From assembly GCA_025353925.1 (NCBI GenBank), contig JANXNV010000104.1, positions 1-55,409 on the forward strand: a stretch of DNA of 55,409 nucleotides, in the 5' to 3' direction. The stretch is from Armatimonadota bacterium. Lineage in GTDB: Bacteria; Armatimonadota; Armatimonadia; Armatimonadales; Capsulimonadaceae. Of the stretch, positions 1 to 8,151 are shown piece after piece; the first letter of the stretch is position 1, and each line of letters opens with the position of its first letter. Under the pieces are notes generated by a model, which was given only the letters and a program-made list of their open reading frames with translations, ran no database searches and was not told where the DNA came from. Made by a program: the position numbers and the translations under genes.

Positions 1-1346
1 ACGGCCTCGCCGTGCAGGTTCTGGAAGCAGCCGAGACCCCCGGCGGGGGCTGTCGTACGGCAGAGCTGACCCTGCCAGGCTTTCAGCACGACATCTGCTC
101 CGCGATTCACCCGCTGGGCTACGGATCGCCCTACTTCCGTACCCTGCCGCTGGAAAAGTACGGCCTGGAATGGATTCAGCCGACCAGTGCCCTCGCCCAC
201 CCCTTTGACGACGGCCCGCCTGCCCTGCTGGAACAATCCATCGAGGCGACGGCGGCAACCTTAGGGAAAGACGGAGCGGCTTACCAGCGTCTGATGCAGC
301 CGCTGGTACCCGACTGGGAAACCCTCTGCCAAACTCTGCGTGAGCCTCTGCGCCTCGCACGTTACCCGTTCGGGCTGGCCCGTTTCGGCCTCAAAGCAAT
401 TTTGTCTTCTCAGGTGCTGACCGAACACTCTTTCACGGGCGGTCGGGCACGGGGCTTCTTTTCCGGCATGGCCGCCCACTCCATGCTGCCGCTGGAACAG
501 TCTCCGAGTGGTGCGTTTGGCATGGCCCTGGGGATCGCGGGCCACGCGGTCGGCTGGCCGTTCCCGCGCGGCGGGTCGCAGAAGATCGCCGATGCCCTGG
601 TCGCGCACCTGAAGACGCTTGGCGGCGAAGTGGTCACGGGAGTCACCGTCAAGTCGCTGGACGAGCTGCCTCCCGCCCGCCTGGTCATCGGGGACATCAC
701 GCCGCGCCAGCTCGTGCAGATCGCCGGGGACAAGCTGCCGAACGGTTACCGTAAGCGTCTCGAAAAATACCGCTACGGCATGGGGTCCTTCAAGCTGGAC
801 TGGGCGTTGTCCGGCCCCATCCCCTGGAAGTCGCCGGAAGTGGCACGGGCTGGGACCGTCCATCTGGGCGGGACACGCGCCGAGCTGACCGCCTCGGAGC
901 ACTCCGCCTGGAACGGCGAGATCTGCGAGCGGCCCTATGTGCTTTTAGCCCAGCAAAGCCTCTTTGATTCCACCCGTGCCCCGGAGGGCAAACACACGGC
1001 ATGGGGCTACTGCCATGTCCCGCACGGCTCGACGGTGGATATGACCGAGCGCATTGAAGCGCAGATCGAGCGGTTCGCCCCCGGCTTCCGGGACCTCATT
1101 CTGGCCCGCCACACGATCTCGCCCGCCGCGATGGAACGTTACAATGCCAATTATATCGGCGGCGACATTAACGGCGGCATCCAGGACTGGCCGCAGCTCT
1201 TCACCCGCCCCGTCGCCCGCTGGACTCCCTGGTCCACCCCCGTCCCCGGCCTGTTCCTCTGCTCCGCCTCTACGCCCCCGGGCGGCGGAGTGCATGGGAT
1301 GGGCGGATACTACGCTGCACTGGCATCACTAGCTCAATTTGGCTAA
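1..1346 (+). CDS. FAD-dependent oxidoreductase, phytoene-desaturase-like (5' truncated)
   Basis: This is the C-terminal part of a NAD(P)/FAD-dependent oxidoreductase of the CrtI/COG1233 type. The frame is open from base 3 and reads GLAVQVLEAAETPGGG, which is the second half of an N-terminal dinucleotide-binding fold, so the true start lies left of the window. The GTG at base 12 is internal. The C-terminal end holds a PGGGVHGMGGYYAAL segment, the FAD-contacting motif expected near the end of this family. The substrate cannot be told from sequence; carotenoid desaturases and ketolases, and retinol-saturase-like enzymes, share the fold. The gene runs alone on the plus strand and the next gene starts 65 bases downstream. 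A second, diverged member of the same superfamily lies at 39440-40957. Confidence 0.85.
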   Translation, partial: GLAVQVLEAAETPGGGCRTAELTLPGFQHDICSAIHPLGYGSPYFRTLPLEKYGLEWIQPTSALAHPFDDGPPALLEQSIEATAATLGKDGAAYQRLMQPLVPDWETLCQTLREPLRLARYPFGLARFGLKAILSSQVLTEHSFTGGRARGFFSGMAAHSMLPLEQSPSGAFGMALGIAGHAVGWPFPRGGSQKIADALVAHLKTLGGEVVTGVTVKSLDELPPARLVIGDITPRQLVQIAGDKLPNGYRKRLEKYRYGMGSFKLDWALSGPIPWKSPEVARAGTVHLGGTRAELTASEHSAWNGEICERPYVLLAQQSLFDSTRAPEGKHTAWGYCHVPHGSTVDMTERIEAQIERFAPGFRDLILARHTISPAAMERYNANYIGGDINGGIQDWPQLFTRPVARWTPWSTPVPGLFLCSASTPPGGGVHGMGGYYAALASLAQFG

Positions 1347-1411
1347 ATAATTGCCCCTCTCTTCATTGTCCTGCATCGAATCTTATTGGAAATAGCCTGA
1401 AGATTGCATTT

Positions 1412-1894
1412 ATGCATGAGAGAAACATGATAAAAATCGAAGCTATACCAAACACAGTGCTGGAAGAGTGTGATAGTCTTAAAAACATGGCCCGAGAAGC
1501 ATTAAGTTTCTTGCAATGGCATAGCTGGTGCAAAATAGTGAAGCAGGGGTATCTTGATATTGGCTGGCCCGGTATCCTAGCCATATTCTATTTTGAGATC
1601 GAACCTGCTTCTGCATCCGCTGATGATACGCTTTGGGTTGTTGTGGGGGACATTCCGCCTGCTTACATTGATACAGTCAGTTGCCCCACCGCGGCACTTG
1701 CGTTGAGCGGTTACCTGAACGCTATGCAAGAATGGATGGATCATATCAGCACACAACAGCCTGTTGACAATCTTATCCCGGTTTATCGTCGTCACTCGCT
1801 TCTACGAATGCCGCCTACAAGAGAGTCAGCACAACTTCTACAAACCCGATTAGATTTCATTAGAACACAATTGCTGCCTATTTGCGAGAGCTAG
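1412..1894 (+). CDS. Hypothetical protein, A+T-rich
   Basis: The product is 160 residues with no recognised family. It has no signal peptide or clear membrane segment; the centre (LWVVVGDIPPAYIDTV) looks like a small alpha/beta domain and the second half is helical with several Trp and Leu residues. There are two possible starts, ATG 1412 and ATG 1427. The second follows a weak purine-rich GAGAGAAAC stretch and may be the real one. Base composition and codon use are clearly more A+T-rich than the flanking genes (many TTT, AAA and ATA codons), suggesting recent acquisition. The neighbours give no functional hint. Confidence refers to its being a real gene, based on length and compositional coherence. 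Confidence 0.65.
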   Translation: MHERNMIKIEAIPNTVLEECDSLKNMAREALSFLQWHSWCKIVKQGYLDIGWPGILAIFYFEIEPASASADDTLWVVVGDIPPAYIDTVSCPTAALALSGYLNAMQEWMDHISTQQPVDNLIPVYRRHSLLRMPPTRESAQLLQTRLDFIRTQLLPICES

Positions 1895-1947
1895 AACAGG
1901 CATAACATTGCTCCAAAGGCAAGTTAGCCTCCCACTGAGCTTTGCAC

Positions 1948-2811
1948 TTAGTCAACTTTAACCCGCTCCGCGCCCGCATACACCGTCATGCCCGTGTCAC
2001 GCAGAAACCCGATCAGCGTCATGCCATTCGCGGCTGCAAGCTCGACGGCGAGCGAGGAGGCGGCGGAGACGGAGCAGACGATGGGGATGCGGGCCATGAG
2101 GGCCTTTTGGGTGATCTCGAAGCTTGCCCGGCCACTGACCAGCAGGATCAGGGGCGAAGCATCGTCTGACCAGGGCAGCCAGCCTTGCTGGACCCCGAAA
2201 CCGATGGCCTTGTCGGTGGCATTGTGGCGGCCGATGTCCTCGAAAACGCAGCGGCAGGTTCCGTCGGGGTCGAAGAGGCCGACCGCATGCAGGCCGCCGG
2301 TCTGCTGGAAGAGCGTTTGTCTTTGGCGCAGAGTGTGCGGCAGTTGGAGCAGAACTTCGCGGGTGACGCTGGCCACGGCACCGTCTGGCAGAGGCTGACA
2401 TCCCATTCCCACCGCTTCAATCGCCGCTTTGCCGCAAAGGCCGCAGCTGGTCCCGGCCATCAAGGTCCGCTGCCACAGGCGGTTCGCAGGCGCAGGTGTA
2501 CGTAGCTGCACGGTGACGATATTCGCGATCTCCGTGTCGGCGGCTTCTCCGACATCGCAGCATCGTATCTGCCCGATGTCTTGTTCATCCCGGATTATCC
2601 CCTCGGTCAGCAGCAGACCCCGTGTCAGCTCGAAGTCGTGCCCGGGAGTGCGCATAGTGATCGTAAACCGCTCGCTCCCCAGGCGTGTCTCCGGCGGCTC
2701 TTCTACGACCAATGTGTCTTCGAGGGAAGCCAGGGTACCGCCGCGCAGACGGGTGACGGGGAAGTGTTTTAGAGAATCGGAGTAGGAATGCGCGAGTTTG
2801 CTGCTGGTCAT
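1948..2811 (-). CDS. fdhD: Formate dehydrogenase accessory sulfurtransferase FdhD
   Basis: FdhD passes sulfur from a cysteine desulfurase to the molybdenum cofactor of formate dehydrogenases and acts in the cytoplasm. The 287-residue product has the usual family length. It carries the family landmarks: TMRTPGHDFELTRGLLLTEGII near residue 52, the sulfur-carrying Cys pair in SCGLCGKAA (Cys123 and Cys126), FEDIGRHNATDKAIG, and LLVSGRASFEI followed by VSAASSLAVELA. Its ATG overlaps the stop of the upstream phosphatase-fold gene in an ATGA arrangement (2808-2811), so the two are translationally coupled. No formate dehydrogenase gene is visible in the window, so its client enzyme must be encoded elsewhere. 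Identification is firm. Confidence 0.95.
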   Translation of the reverse strand: MTSSKLAHSYSDSLKHFPVTRLRGGTLASLEDTLVVEEPPETRLGSERFTITMRTPGHDFELTRGLLLTEGIIRDEQDIGQIRCCDVGEAADTEIANIVTVQLRTPAPANRLWQRTLMAGTSCGLCGKAAIEAVGMGCQPLPDGAVASVTREVLLQLPHTLRQRQTLFQQTGGLHAVGLFDPDGTCRCVFEDIGRHNATDKAIGFGVQQGWLPWSDDASPLILLVSGRASFEITQKALMARIPIVCSVSAASSLAVELAAANGMTLIGFLRDTGMTVYAGAERVKVD

Positions 2812-3839
2812 GGTAATACTAAATCAGCGACCACCGGGCAGTGGTCGGAGCCGAGTGCGTTTCCGACGAAGCAGTGCTGAACCTGCCACTCCCGGCTGAC
2901 CAAGATATGGTCGATGCGGACATACGAGTGCTCCACACGCGTATAGTTCCCGTAAGTATAGCCGTAGCCGCTACCTGCCTCGGAGAAGGCATCCCGCAGA
3001 CCAGCATCAAACAGGCGGCGGCAGACCAGAGACTGCACCGGAGCGTTCAAATCGCCGGTGAGGATGACCGGGCCGCGATCCTGCTTAAGATACCCTGCGA
3101 GCAGATCGGCTTCCAGCAGACGCGAATCGGCGTTCCAGACCAGCCCGCCGACCTGCCGGTGGCGGATCGAGATCAGGCCGACACGCGGCGAAAGTAAATG
3201 AACATTGTAGAGCGTCACAGAGCGCGAGCCGAACGGAATAACACAGCGGACGCAGCGGCGCAGCGAGCCGGGATAGGAAATGTCACGCCACTCCATTTCG
3301 GGCAGGGGCAGGCGGCTGGCGACAATGTATTGGTCGTTGACGCGGACGTTCCACCCAGCCAGCTCCTCGCCCAGGCCCCCCTGCATCGCCCCGGACGAGT
3401 CCTGAAGCTGCAGTATGTCAGGGTGATACGTTCGAATATCCTCCAAAATTGCCGGGGTATCGCGGCTGCCCCATTTGACATTGTAGGTCATGATCCGCAG
3501 GTGCTGCCCGGCGTACTTTGGTGCCGGAGATGGCAGCAGCCGGTTCCCGCTGAAGCCCATGATCGGGCCGAGAACGCACAGCAGGGATCCGAGCGGCAGC
3601 CAGACCCACGCCCGGGACTTCCAAAGCGTTAGCGGCAGCAGAACGAGGCTCGGGAGTCCCCAGAGCCATTGCGGCAGGTAAAGATTTAGGCTCCCGACCC
3701 ACCACTGCTCCGGCCCGAGCATGTTGGAAAGCAGGAGAGTTAGCAGAACCAGCGCGTAAACGATATCGAAGCCGACAAGTAAAGAGGGTCTTCGTTTGCG
3801 GTGCGGCGGCGGCGCTTCGAGCGGGCTGGTACGGGTCAT
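2808..3839 (-). CDS. Membrane-anchored endonuclease/exonuclease/phosphatase family protein
   Basis: The 343-residue product begins with a charged stretch and about three hydrophobic spans (roughly residues 20-40, 55-73 and 76-95). An EEP-fold domain follows from residue 115. The domain opens with LRIMTYNVKWGS and shows the metal and catalytic motifs GDLNAP and GSDHCPVVADL near the end. EEP enzymes cleave phosphodiesters in nucleic acids, inositol phosphates or lipids, so the substrate here is undetermined. The membrane anchor with an external or periplasmic EEP domain is like the vancomycin-resistance-associated VanJ group. It is transcribed ahead of fdhD with a 4-base overlap. An extended -10 element (TGCTATACT read on the minus strand, 3869-3877) lies about 30 bases upstream. 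Confidence 0.88.
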   Translation of the reverse strand: MTRTSPLEAPPPHRKRRPSLLVGFDIVYALVLLTLLLSNMLGPEQWWVGSLNLYLPQWLWGLPSLVLLPLTLWKSRAWVWLPLGSLLCVLGPIMGFSGNRLLPSPAPKYAGQHLRIMTYNVKWGSRDTPAILEDIRTYHPDILQLQDSSGAMQGGLGEELAGWNVRVNDQYIVASRLPLPEMEWRDISYPGSLRRCVRCVIPFGSRSVTLYNVHLLSPRVGLISIRHRQVGGLVWNADSRLLEADLLAGYLKQDRGPVILTGDLNAPVQSLVCRRLFDAGLRDAFSEAGSGYGYTYGNYTRVEHSYVRIDHILVSREWQVQHCFVGNALGSDHCPVVADLVLP

Positions 3840-3868
3840 GTTCGGGCGTCCCTATTCGGTGGTAGTTT

Positions 3869-3877
3869 AGTATAGCA
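3869..3877 (-). promoter_or_regulatory. Extended -10 promoter for the EEP-fdhD pair
   Basis: Read on the minus strand, this is TGC followed by TATACT, a good extended -10 element, 29 bases upstream of the ATG at 3839. The -35 position is weak (GAACTT with a 17-base spacer). It lies in the 99-base divergent gap shared with the plus-strand NTF2-like gene. This is a motif match only. Confidence 0.4.
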
Positions 3878-3938
3878 CTCTCGCCGGGTTTAAGTTCCCC
3901 CTTGTTCTCGGAATAAAATAGTCAGAGGGAGAATTCTT

Positions 3939-4334
3939 ATGTCGGAACAATTGACGAACGAGTTTTTGAGCGGGCTGAGGACGCTGGAAGAAAGCAAAGA
4001 TACGGGGCCGCTGGTCAAGCTGTATTCTGAAAATGCAGCTATCGGCAATGTCATCGCACCGGACCAATTTCACGGCCCGCAAGGGGCGGAGAAGTTCTGG
4101 AAGGAATATCGGAGCGTTTTCGAGTCGGCGAAATCCGAGTTTCGAAATATCATCATTGGGTCGGAGCGAGCGGCACTGGAATGGACGACCGAAGGCACGA
4201 GCCTTGACGGCAAGCCGCTGCACTATGCGGGCGTGACGCTGCTGGAGATGGAGGGCGGCAAAATCACGCGCTCCTGTGCCTACTTTAATCCGCGTACGCT
4301 GGGGAGCCAGATGACGGATGACGCGCAGGCGTGA
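3939..4334 (+). CDS. NTF2/SnoaL-like fold protein
   Basis: The product is 131 residues, the usual size of SnoaL/NTF2-like small cone-shaped proteins. It shows the typical pattern: an N-terminal helix ending in LVKLYSENAAIGNV, the FHGPQGAEKFWKEYRSVF helix, and the long sheet strands containing ALEWTTEGT and GGKITRSCAYFNPR. Such proteins bind small hydrophobic ligands or act as isomerases or cyclases, and many have no assigned role. The start is well supported by a purine-rich AGAGGGAG ribosome site 7-8 bases before the ATG. It is divergent from the EEP gene and lies 21 bases before the histidine kinase, which has its own promoter. Confidence 0.85.
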   Translation: MSEQLTNEFLSGLRTLEESKDTGPLVKLYSENAAIGNVIAPDQFHGPQGAEKFWKEYRSVFESAKSEFRNIIIGSERAALEWTTEGTSLDGKPLHYAGVTLLEMEGGKITRSCAYFNPRTLGSQMTDDAQA

Positions 4335-4347
4335 GATGTGATATAAT
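4318..4347 (+). promoter_or_regulatory. Promoter of the histidine kinase gene; probable leaderless transcript
   Basis: A perfect extended -10 element, TGATATAAT, occupies 4339-4347. An ATGACG hexamer (four of six matches to TTGACA) lies 18 bases upstream at 4318-4323. Transcription would start about seven bases after the -10, within one to three bases of the ATG at 4356. There is no Shine-Dalgarno sequence between the -10 and the ATG. The -35 overlaps the end of the NTF2-like gene. Confidence 0.6.
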
Positions 4348-4355
4348 GTTCAACT

Positions 4356-5546
4356 ATGACGGAAAACGACGAGCTGCTGCTGCTTCGCGCTCTGCTGCGG
4401 GCCTCGGACTACGGAGTCCTGCTTTCTGACGCCTCCCGCCGGGACCGGCTCTGCAACCGCCGGTTCTGCGAGATGTTCGAGCTGGAAAGTGTGGACGTTC
4501 TCCAGGCCCAGCCGGAGTATGTGCGGCTGCATCTAGCGGCGCGTCTCAAGGATCCGGCAGGCTTTCTGGAAACGCTGGACTTCGTCTACGCTGACCCCGT
4601 GCGTGTCCTGGAAGACGAGGTTGAGCTGATTTCGCCCAAACGGCGGCTTCTGCGCCGCTACACCGCCCCCGTCACGGACCAGCAGGGGAACATCGTCGGG
4701 CGGCTCTGGACTTTTTTGGATATCACGCGCACCCGCAGCACGGAAGACAAAGTCCGCGCTCAGGCCGTCCAGCTCAAGGAGCAGTCGCGGCAGCTGGCAT
4801 CCGCCCTCAAAATAGTCACCGGGCGGCTGGACAAAGTGGAGAATACGCTGACTCTGACCCAGCAGCAGCTTTTTGAGACGGAGAAGCTCTCCGCCGTCGG
4901 CCTTCTTGCCGCCTCGGTCGCTCATGACATCCGAAATATCCTGACGCCGCTGACCATCGAGCTGACTCTTGCCGATCAGAACGATCCGGCCGCGCGTGCC
5001 GAGTCCCTGGACGCGATGCGCCGTCAGGTGGACAGCCTCTCACTCCTGACACACCGTTTGCTGGCCTTGGCGAAGCCCGACACCCTGGAGCGCGTTCCCA
5101 CGGATGTCTGCGCCCTGGTGACACGCATCACCGCATTGGTGCAGGCCCAGGCGGCACTGGAGAACGTCGTAATCGCTTATGCTGCTCCGCGCTGCCTGCC
5201 GCTGGTTCCCGCCGATCCCATCCAGCTTGATCAGGTCCTGGTCAACTTAGTCCTCAACGCGATCCAGGCCATGCGGGCGACGAACGGCGGCACACTGACC
5301 CTGACCCTGGATCAGCACGCAGGAGGCCTTCGACTGCGAGTTGCCGACACCGGTCCCGGCATCCCCCTCCCCCTGCGGAAGCGGCTCTTCGACCCGTTTT
5401 TTACGACACGGCCCGACGGGGCAGGGCTGGGCTTGTTCTCCTGCCGCCGAATCGTGCAGGCGCATGGCGGCACGATTCAAGTCCGCAGCACGCCGTCCCG
5501 AGGCACCCAGTTCGCCGTTTGGCTGCCTATCGCGGCAGCACTTTGA
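4356..5546 (+). CDS. Cytoplasmic PAS-domain sensor histidine kinase
   Basis: The 396-residue protein has no membrane segment, so it should sense a cytoplasmic signal. Residues 10-130 form a PAS-like domain ending in GRLWTFLDITR. A coiled coil of about 40 residues links it to the dimerisation helix, where SVAHDIRN carries the phospho-acceptor His190. The ATPase domain shows the N box NLVLNAIQAM, G1 DTGPGI, the F box FDPFFTT and G2 GLGLF. It belongs to the compact NtrB-like HisKA/HATPase group. The response regulator follows at once and is its presumed partner. Translation probably starts on a leaderless mRNA, since a TATAAT sits eight bases before the ATG and no ribosome site is visible. Confidence 0.93.
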   Translation: MTENDELLLLRALLRASDYGVLLSDASRRDRLCNRRFCEMFELESVDVLQAQPEYVRLHLAARLKDPAGFLETLDFVYADPVRVLEDEVELISPKRRLLRRYTAPVTDQQGNIVGRLWTFLDITRTRSTEDKVRAQAVQLKEQSRQLASALKIVTGRLDKVENTLTLTQQQLFETEKLSAVGLLAASVAHDIRNILTPLTIELTLADQNDPAARAESLDAMRRQVDSLSLLTHRLLALAKPDTLERVPTDVCALVTRITALVQAQAALENVVIAYAAPRCLPLVPADPIQLDQVLVNLVLNAIQAMRATNGGTLTLTLDQHAGGLRLRVADTGPGIPLPLRKRLFDPFFTTRPDGAGLGLFSCRRIVQAHGGTIQVRSTPSRGTQFAVWLPIAAAL

Positions 5547-5556
5547 TTGACAGTTT

Positions 5557-5571
5557 GGAGTGTGAAAAATC
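5557..5571 (+). promoter_or_regulatory. Ribosome site and apparent ATC start codon of the response regulator
   Basis: GGAG at 5557-5560 is followed, after the usual eight bases, by ATC at 5569-5571. Starting there gives [11 protein letters not shown], the standard first strand of a receiver domain. No ATG, GTG or TTG exists in frame between the upstream stop (5563-5565) and the GTG at 5590, and starting at that GTG would delete the first beta strand. The out-of-frame GTG at 5562 is only one base from GGAG. Confidence 0.6.
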
Positions 5572-6282
5572 GCCGGCAAAATATTACTCGTGGAAGATGA
5601 CCGCGCTATCGTTCAGTCGCTGCTCAGGCTGCTGGCGCGGGAGGATTACTTCGTCGAAGCCGTGACCAGCGGCGAGGAAGCCGTAGCCCACCTGCGTCAG
5701 GACCCCGCCTTTGATATTGCCTTGCTGGACGTGGCCCTGCCAGGGATGGACGGCTTCACCTGCTGCCGCCAGTTGCGTCAATCCGGCTGGATGCGGCCTA
5801 TCTTGATGCTGACGGGCCGCAGTGCCGGAGCCGACAAGATTCGGGGACTTTCCTACGGGGCCGACGATTACATCACCAAGCCCTTCGACCCCGCCGAGCT
5901 TCTGGCCCGGATCCAATCCCACCTGCGCCGGGCACGCGAATACGATGTTCCGGCAGACGACCTGCGCGAGATTGTGCTTGGGCCGGGCCTCTCCGTCGAT
6001 CTGCGGAACCGGGACGCGGTTGTTAAGGGCCAGCCCGCGCATCTGACGGACCGGGAATATGAAGTGCTTCTGCTGCTCGCACGTCAGCGGGGCACGGCTT
6101 TGGAAAAGCTGTGGCTCTTCCAGCAGATCTGGGGCAATGCGCCGCAGGAAAGCATCAAGGCCCTGGCCGTCTATGTTCGGCGGCTGCGTCAGAAGATCGA
6201 GGTCGATGAAGCAAATCCGCTGTACATCCAAACCGTGCGCGGCTTCGGCTATAAACTGGTCCCGCAGGAATCACAGGAGTGA
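5569..6282 (+). CDS. OmpR-family response regulator
   Basis: This is a two-component response regulator acting as a DNA-binding transcription factor. The receiver domain (about residues 1-120) has the acidic pair in LLVEDD, the phospho-acceptor Asp in [14 protein letters not shown], the conserved Thr in MLTGR and the Lys in [10 protein letters not shown]. The C-terminal winged helix (about 140-235) contains [17 protein letters not shown] and the recognition region [18 protein letters not shown], ending in VRGFGYKL. It lies 22 bases after the kinase and surely pairs with it. The start is placed at ATC 5569 because only that gives a complete receiver and it has a well-spaced GGAG. The first conventional in-frame codon is GTG 5590. 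A single-base sequence error at this codon is the main alternative. Confidence 0.93.
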   Translation: MAGKILLVEDDRAIVQSLLRLLAREDYFVEAVTSGEEAVAHLRQDPAFDIALLDVALPGMDGFTCCRQLRQSGWMRPILMLTGRSAGADKIRGLSYGADDYITKPFDPAELLARIQSHLRRAREYDVPADDLREIVLGPGLSVDLRNRDAVVKGQPAHLTDREYEVLLLLARQRGTALEKLWLFQQIWGNAPQESIKALAVYVRRLRQKIEVDEANPLYIQTVRGFGYKLVPQESQE

Positions 6283-6344
6283 TTCGGGAACATTTCGCTT
6301 ATCGGACGTGTTTTGGTAACAGTAATTTCATCGGAGAACCAATC

Positions 6345-6827
6345 ATGCAGACTGAACAAAATCTCGAAATAGCGACATTCGGTGCGGGGTGTTTCTGGGG
6401 CGTGGAAGCTGAGTTTCGGCAGATGCCCGGTGTCACGGAGACGGCAGTAGGATACGAAGGCGGCGCGACGCTGAACCCGACCTATCAGGACGTTTGCTCC
6501 CACGATACCGGCCATGCTGAAGTCGTACAAGTAACTTTCGACCCGGCTCAAATCGCCTACACCGACCTGCTTAAAGTTTTCTGGGAGAACCATGACCCGA
6601 CGACATTGAACCGCCAGGGGCCGGACATCGGCGACCAGTACCGCTCGGTGATCTTCACCCAATCCCCCGAGCAGGCTGCCGCCGCCCAGGCGTCCAAAGA
6701 GGCACACACTGGTCGATTCAAGCGGCCCATCGTGACCCAGATCGTCCCGGCGGAAACGTTCTACCGTGCCGAAGAGTATCACCAGCAGTATCTCGAAAAG
6801 CGCGGTCTTTCGACCTGTCATATTTAG
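6345..6827 (+). CDS. msrA: Peptide-methionine (S)-S-oxide reductase MsrA
   Basis: MsrA reduces the S-epimer of methionine sulfoxide in oxidised proteins. The 160-residue form chosen here starts at ATG 6345 behind a clear GGAGAA ribosome site. An upstream in-frame GTG at 6279 overlaps the regulator gene and would add 22 unlikely residues. The catalytic Cys lies in GAGCFWGVE (Cys16), followed by the family blocks [51 protein letters not shown] and [13 protein letters not shown]. There is no MsrB domain or signal peptide, so it is a cytoplasmic stand-alone MsrA. A strong terminator follows eight bases after the stop. Confidence 0.95.
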   Translation: MQTEQNLEIATFGAGCFWGVEAEFRQMPGVTETAVGYEGGATLNPTYQDVCSHDTGHAEVVQVTFDPAQIAYTDLLKVFWENHDPTTLNRQGPDIGDQYRSVIFTQSPEQAAAAQASKEAHTGRFKRPIVTQIVPAETFYRAEEYHQQYLEKRGLSTCHI

Positions 6828-6834
6828 ACGAAAG

Positions 6835-6865
6835 CACCCCGGCACGCTTTGCCGGGGTGTTTTTA
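6835..6865 (+). terminator. Intrinsic terminator after msrA
   Basis: A perfect 10-bp stem (6835-6844 with 6850-6859) closes a five-base loop and is followed by a run of T. It lies immediately after msrA and just before the 3' end of the convergent NurA-like gene at 6867, so it also separates the two converging units. The minus-strand side has only a short T stretch. Confidence 0.9.
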
Positions 6866-6866
6866 A

Positions 6867-8030
6867 TTATAAGACCCGTGTCCGCTTCGCCAAAGCTTTC
6901 CGGGTTTGAAGCGCGGGCAGGCTCTCGCGCACGAAGGCGTTCTCGATGAGCCGGAAAAACGCATCTCGGTCCGGGCCGCGCACCACCGCCCGTTCATGCG
7001 CTTCCGAGAGTGCAATGGGGTACCCTGATCCTTTGCGTGCTTGGTCGTAGCAGAGAATATGTACGCGCTCCGTCAGCTCACTGTCTTCGGCCACCCACCA
7101 GGGGATTTCCACCCGAGCGATCTCCGCCCCGCTATTCAGATAAAAGAACGCGATCCGGTGTTCCGCCGGGTACAAATCCAGTACGCGGGACATGCTGCCG
7201 AACACCAGCGAGCGGTCCCCCGGACGCGGGAGCAGCTTCGCAAAAAGCTGTGCATCCGTGAGGTGCGTCAGTGCCGTGCAGGGATCCGCTGGACGGTGTT
7301 CACAGCCGGGGTCGCAGAGGGTCAGGCGTAGTGCTCCTACCACATCCCGCGCCCCCGGGCGGCTGACATAGCCCGCAATCGGTATGCCGTGTTCCTGGGC
7401 CGTCGTCAGCATCTCGCAGAACTTCTCAATCACCCGCTTCTGCTCCTTCTCAGACTCCCCTTGCGGGGTCCAGACGATTAGCGGGTCATCCACGAGTGCC
7501 ACGGCGAAGCGGTCTTTATGCTGCGTGATCAGCTCTGACAGGGCCGCGCTTTCCGCCAGCAGCCGCCGATTGGCGATGATCTTGTCCGACAGCGGCACCG
7601 GATCCCCTCCGCCTTCGGTCTGATACAGGTCTTCGTCCCGGTAATGCAGCGTAGCCCGGGAGGCAAGATGCGGCCGTTCTCCGGTGCCGTAGTGCAGGGC
7701 GATCTCCCCGACATTCAGCAGAAAGCAGGGGGCGACGGCATGGCGGTCCAGGGGAATCTGGGAGCCGTCTGTCGCGAGTGCGGAGTACTCTTCCGGGGCG
7801 GCTCCCACCAGCTCAAACACTTCCGACGGCGACTTGTCCCGGCAGTCCGCAACCGACCAGGAGGGCTTCGGCAGACGCTCCCGCTGGGCACGGGTCGCCG
7901 CCCATTCTTCGCCGCTCAGCGCGGCGCGTGCCAGCGCGGTCTGCATCTGGCTCTTCGTGCGGTCGCCGCGCCTCTTTGCTTCCGCGCCCATCTTCTGAAT
8001 ATCGCTGATGACCTGAGAGAGTTCGAGCAT
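6867..8030 (-). CDS. NurA-domain nuclease-like protein
   Basis: The 387-residue product resembles NurA, a 5'-3' nuclease of the RNase H-like fold that works with HerA in archaeal end resection and is also found in bacteria. The active-site-like motif YSALATDGSQIPLDRH near residue 90 is the clearest sign, followed by LVDDPLIVW in the middle and a C-terminal GYPIALSEAHERAVV region containing the late acidic/His segment. The start ATG 8030 (MLELSQVISDIQKMG) is preferred. A longer in-frame extension to 8162 would be encoded largely by the palindromic repeat at 8056-8209. It is the last gene of the long minus-strand cluster. No herA gene is present in the window. Confidence 0.75.
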   Translation of the reverse strand: MLELSQVISDIQKMGAEAKRRGDRTKSQMQTALARAALSGEEWAATRAQRERLPKPSWSVADCRDKSPSEVFELVGAAPEEYSALATDGSQIPLDRHAVAPCFLLNVGEIALHYGTGERPHLASRATLHYRDEDLYQTEGGGDPVPLSDKIIANRRLLAESAALSELITQHKDRFAVALVDDPLIVWTPQGESEKEQKRVIEKFCEMLTTAQEHGIPIAGYVSRPGARDVVGALRLTLCDPGCEHRPADPCTALTHLTDAQLFAKLLPRPGDRSLVFGSMSRVLDLYPAEHRIAFFYLNSGAEIARVEIPWWVAEDSELTERVHILCYDQARKGSGYPIALSEAHERAVVRGPDRDAFFRLIENAFVRESLPALQTRKALAKRTRVL

Positions 8031-8055
8031 AATGTGTACCTCGGAAGCAGATTCG

Positions 8056-8115
8056 GAACCTAACCCCGCCGCTTCGCGTCGACCCTTCCCTAAGAAGGAA
8101 GGGTGAGGAGTTAGG
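8056..8115 (+). repeat. Palindromic intergenic repeat, copy A
   Basis: This is about 60 bp beginning GAACCTAAC, with an inner hairpin CCCTTCCCT...AAGGAAGGG, and ending GGAGTTAGG. A near-identical copy lies in opposite orientation at 8152-8209 and a third at 40950-41012. It occupies the gap between the NurA-like gene and kdsA. Confidence 0.85.
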
Positions 8116-8151
8116 AGAAGAGTCAGGAGGGGCCGTCTGCTCCTGTCCTCT

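Noticed and set aside
5562-5601. GTG at 5562 as start of the response regulator with a frameshift in the run of A
   Set aside because: The GTG is only one base from GGAG. The in-frame ATC at eight bases explains the sequence without a frameshift; a shift cannot be fully excluded.
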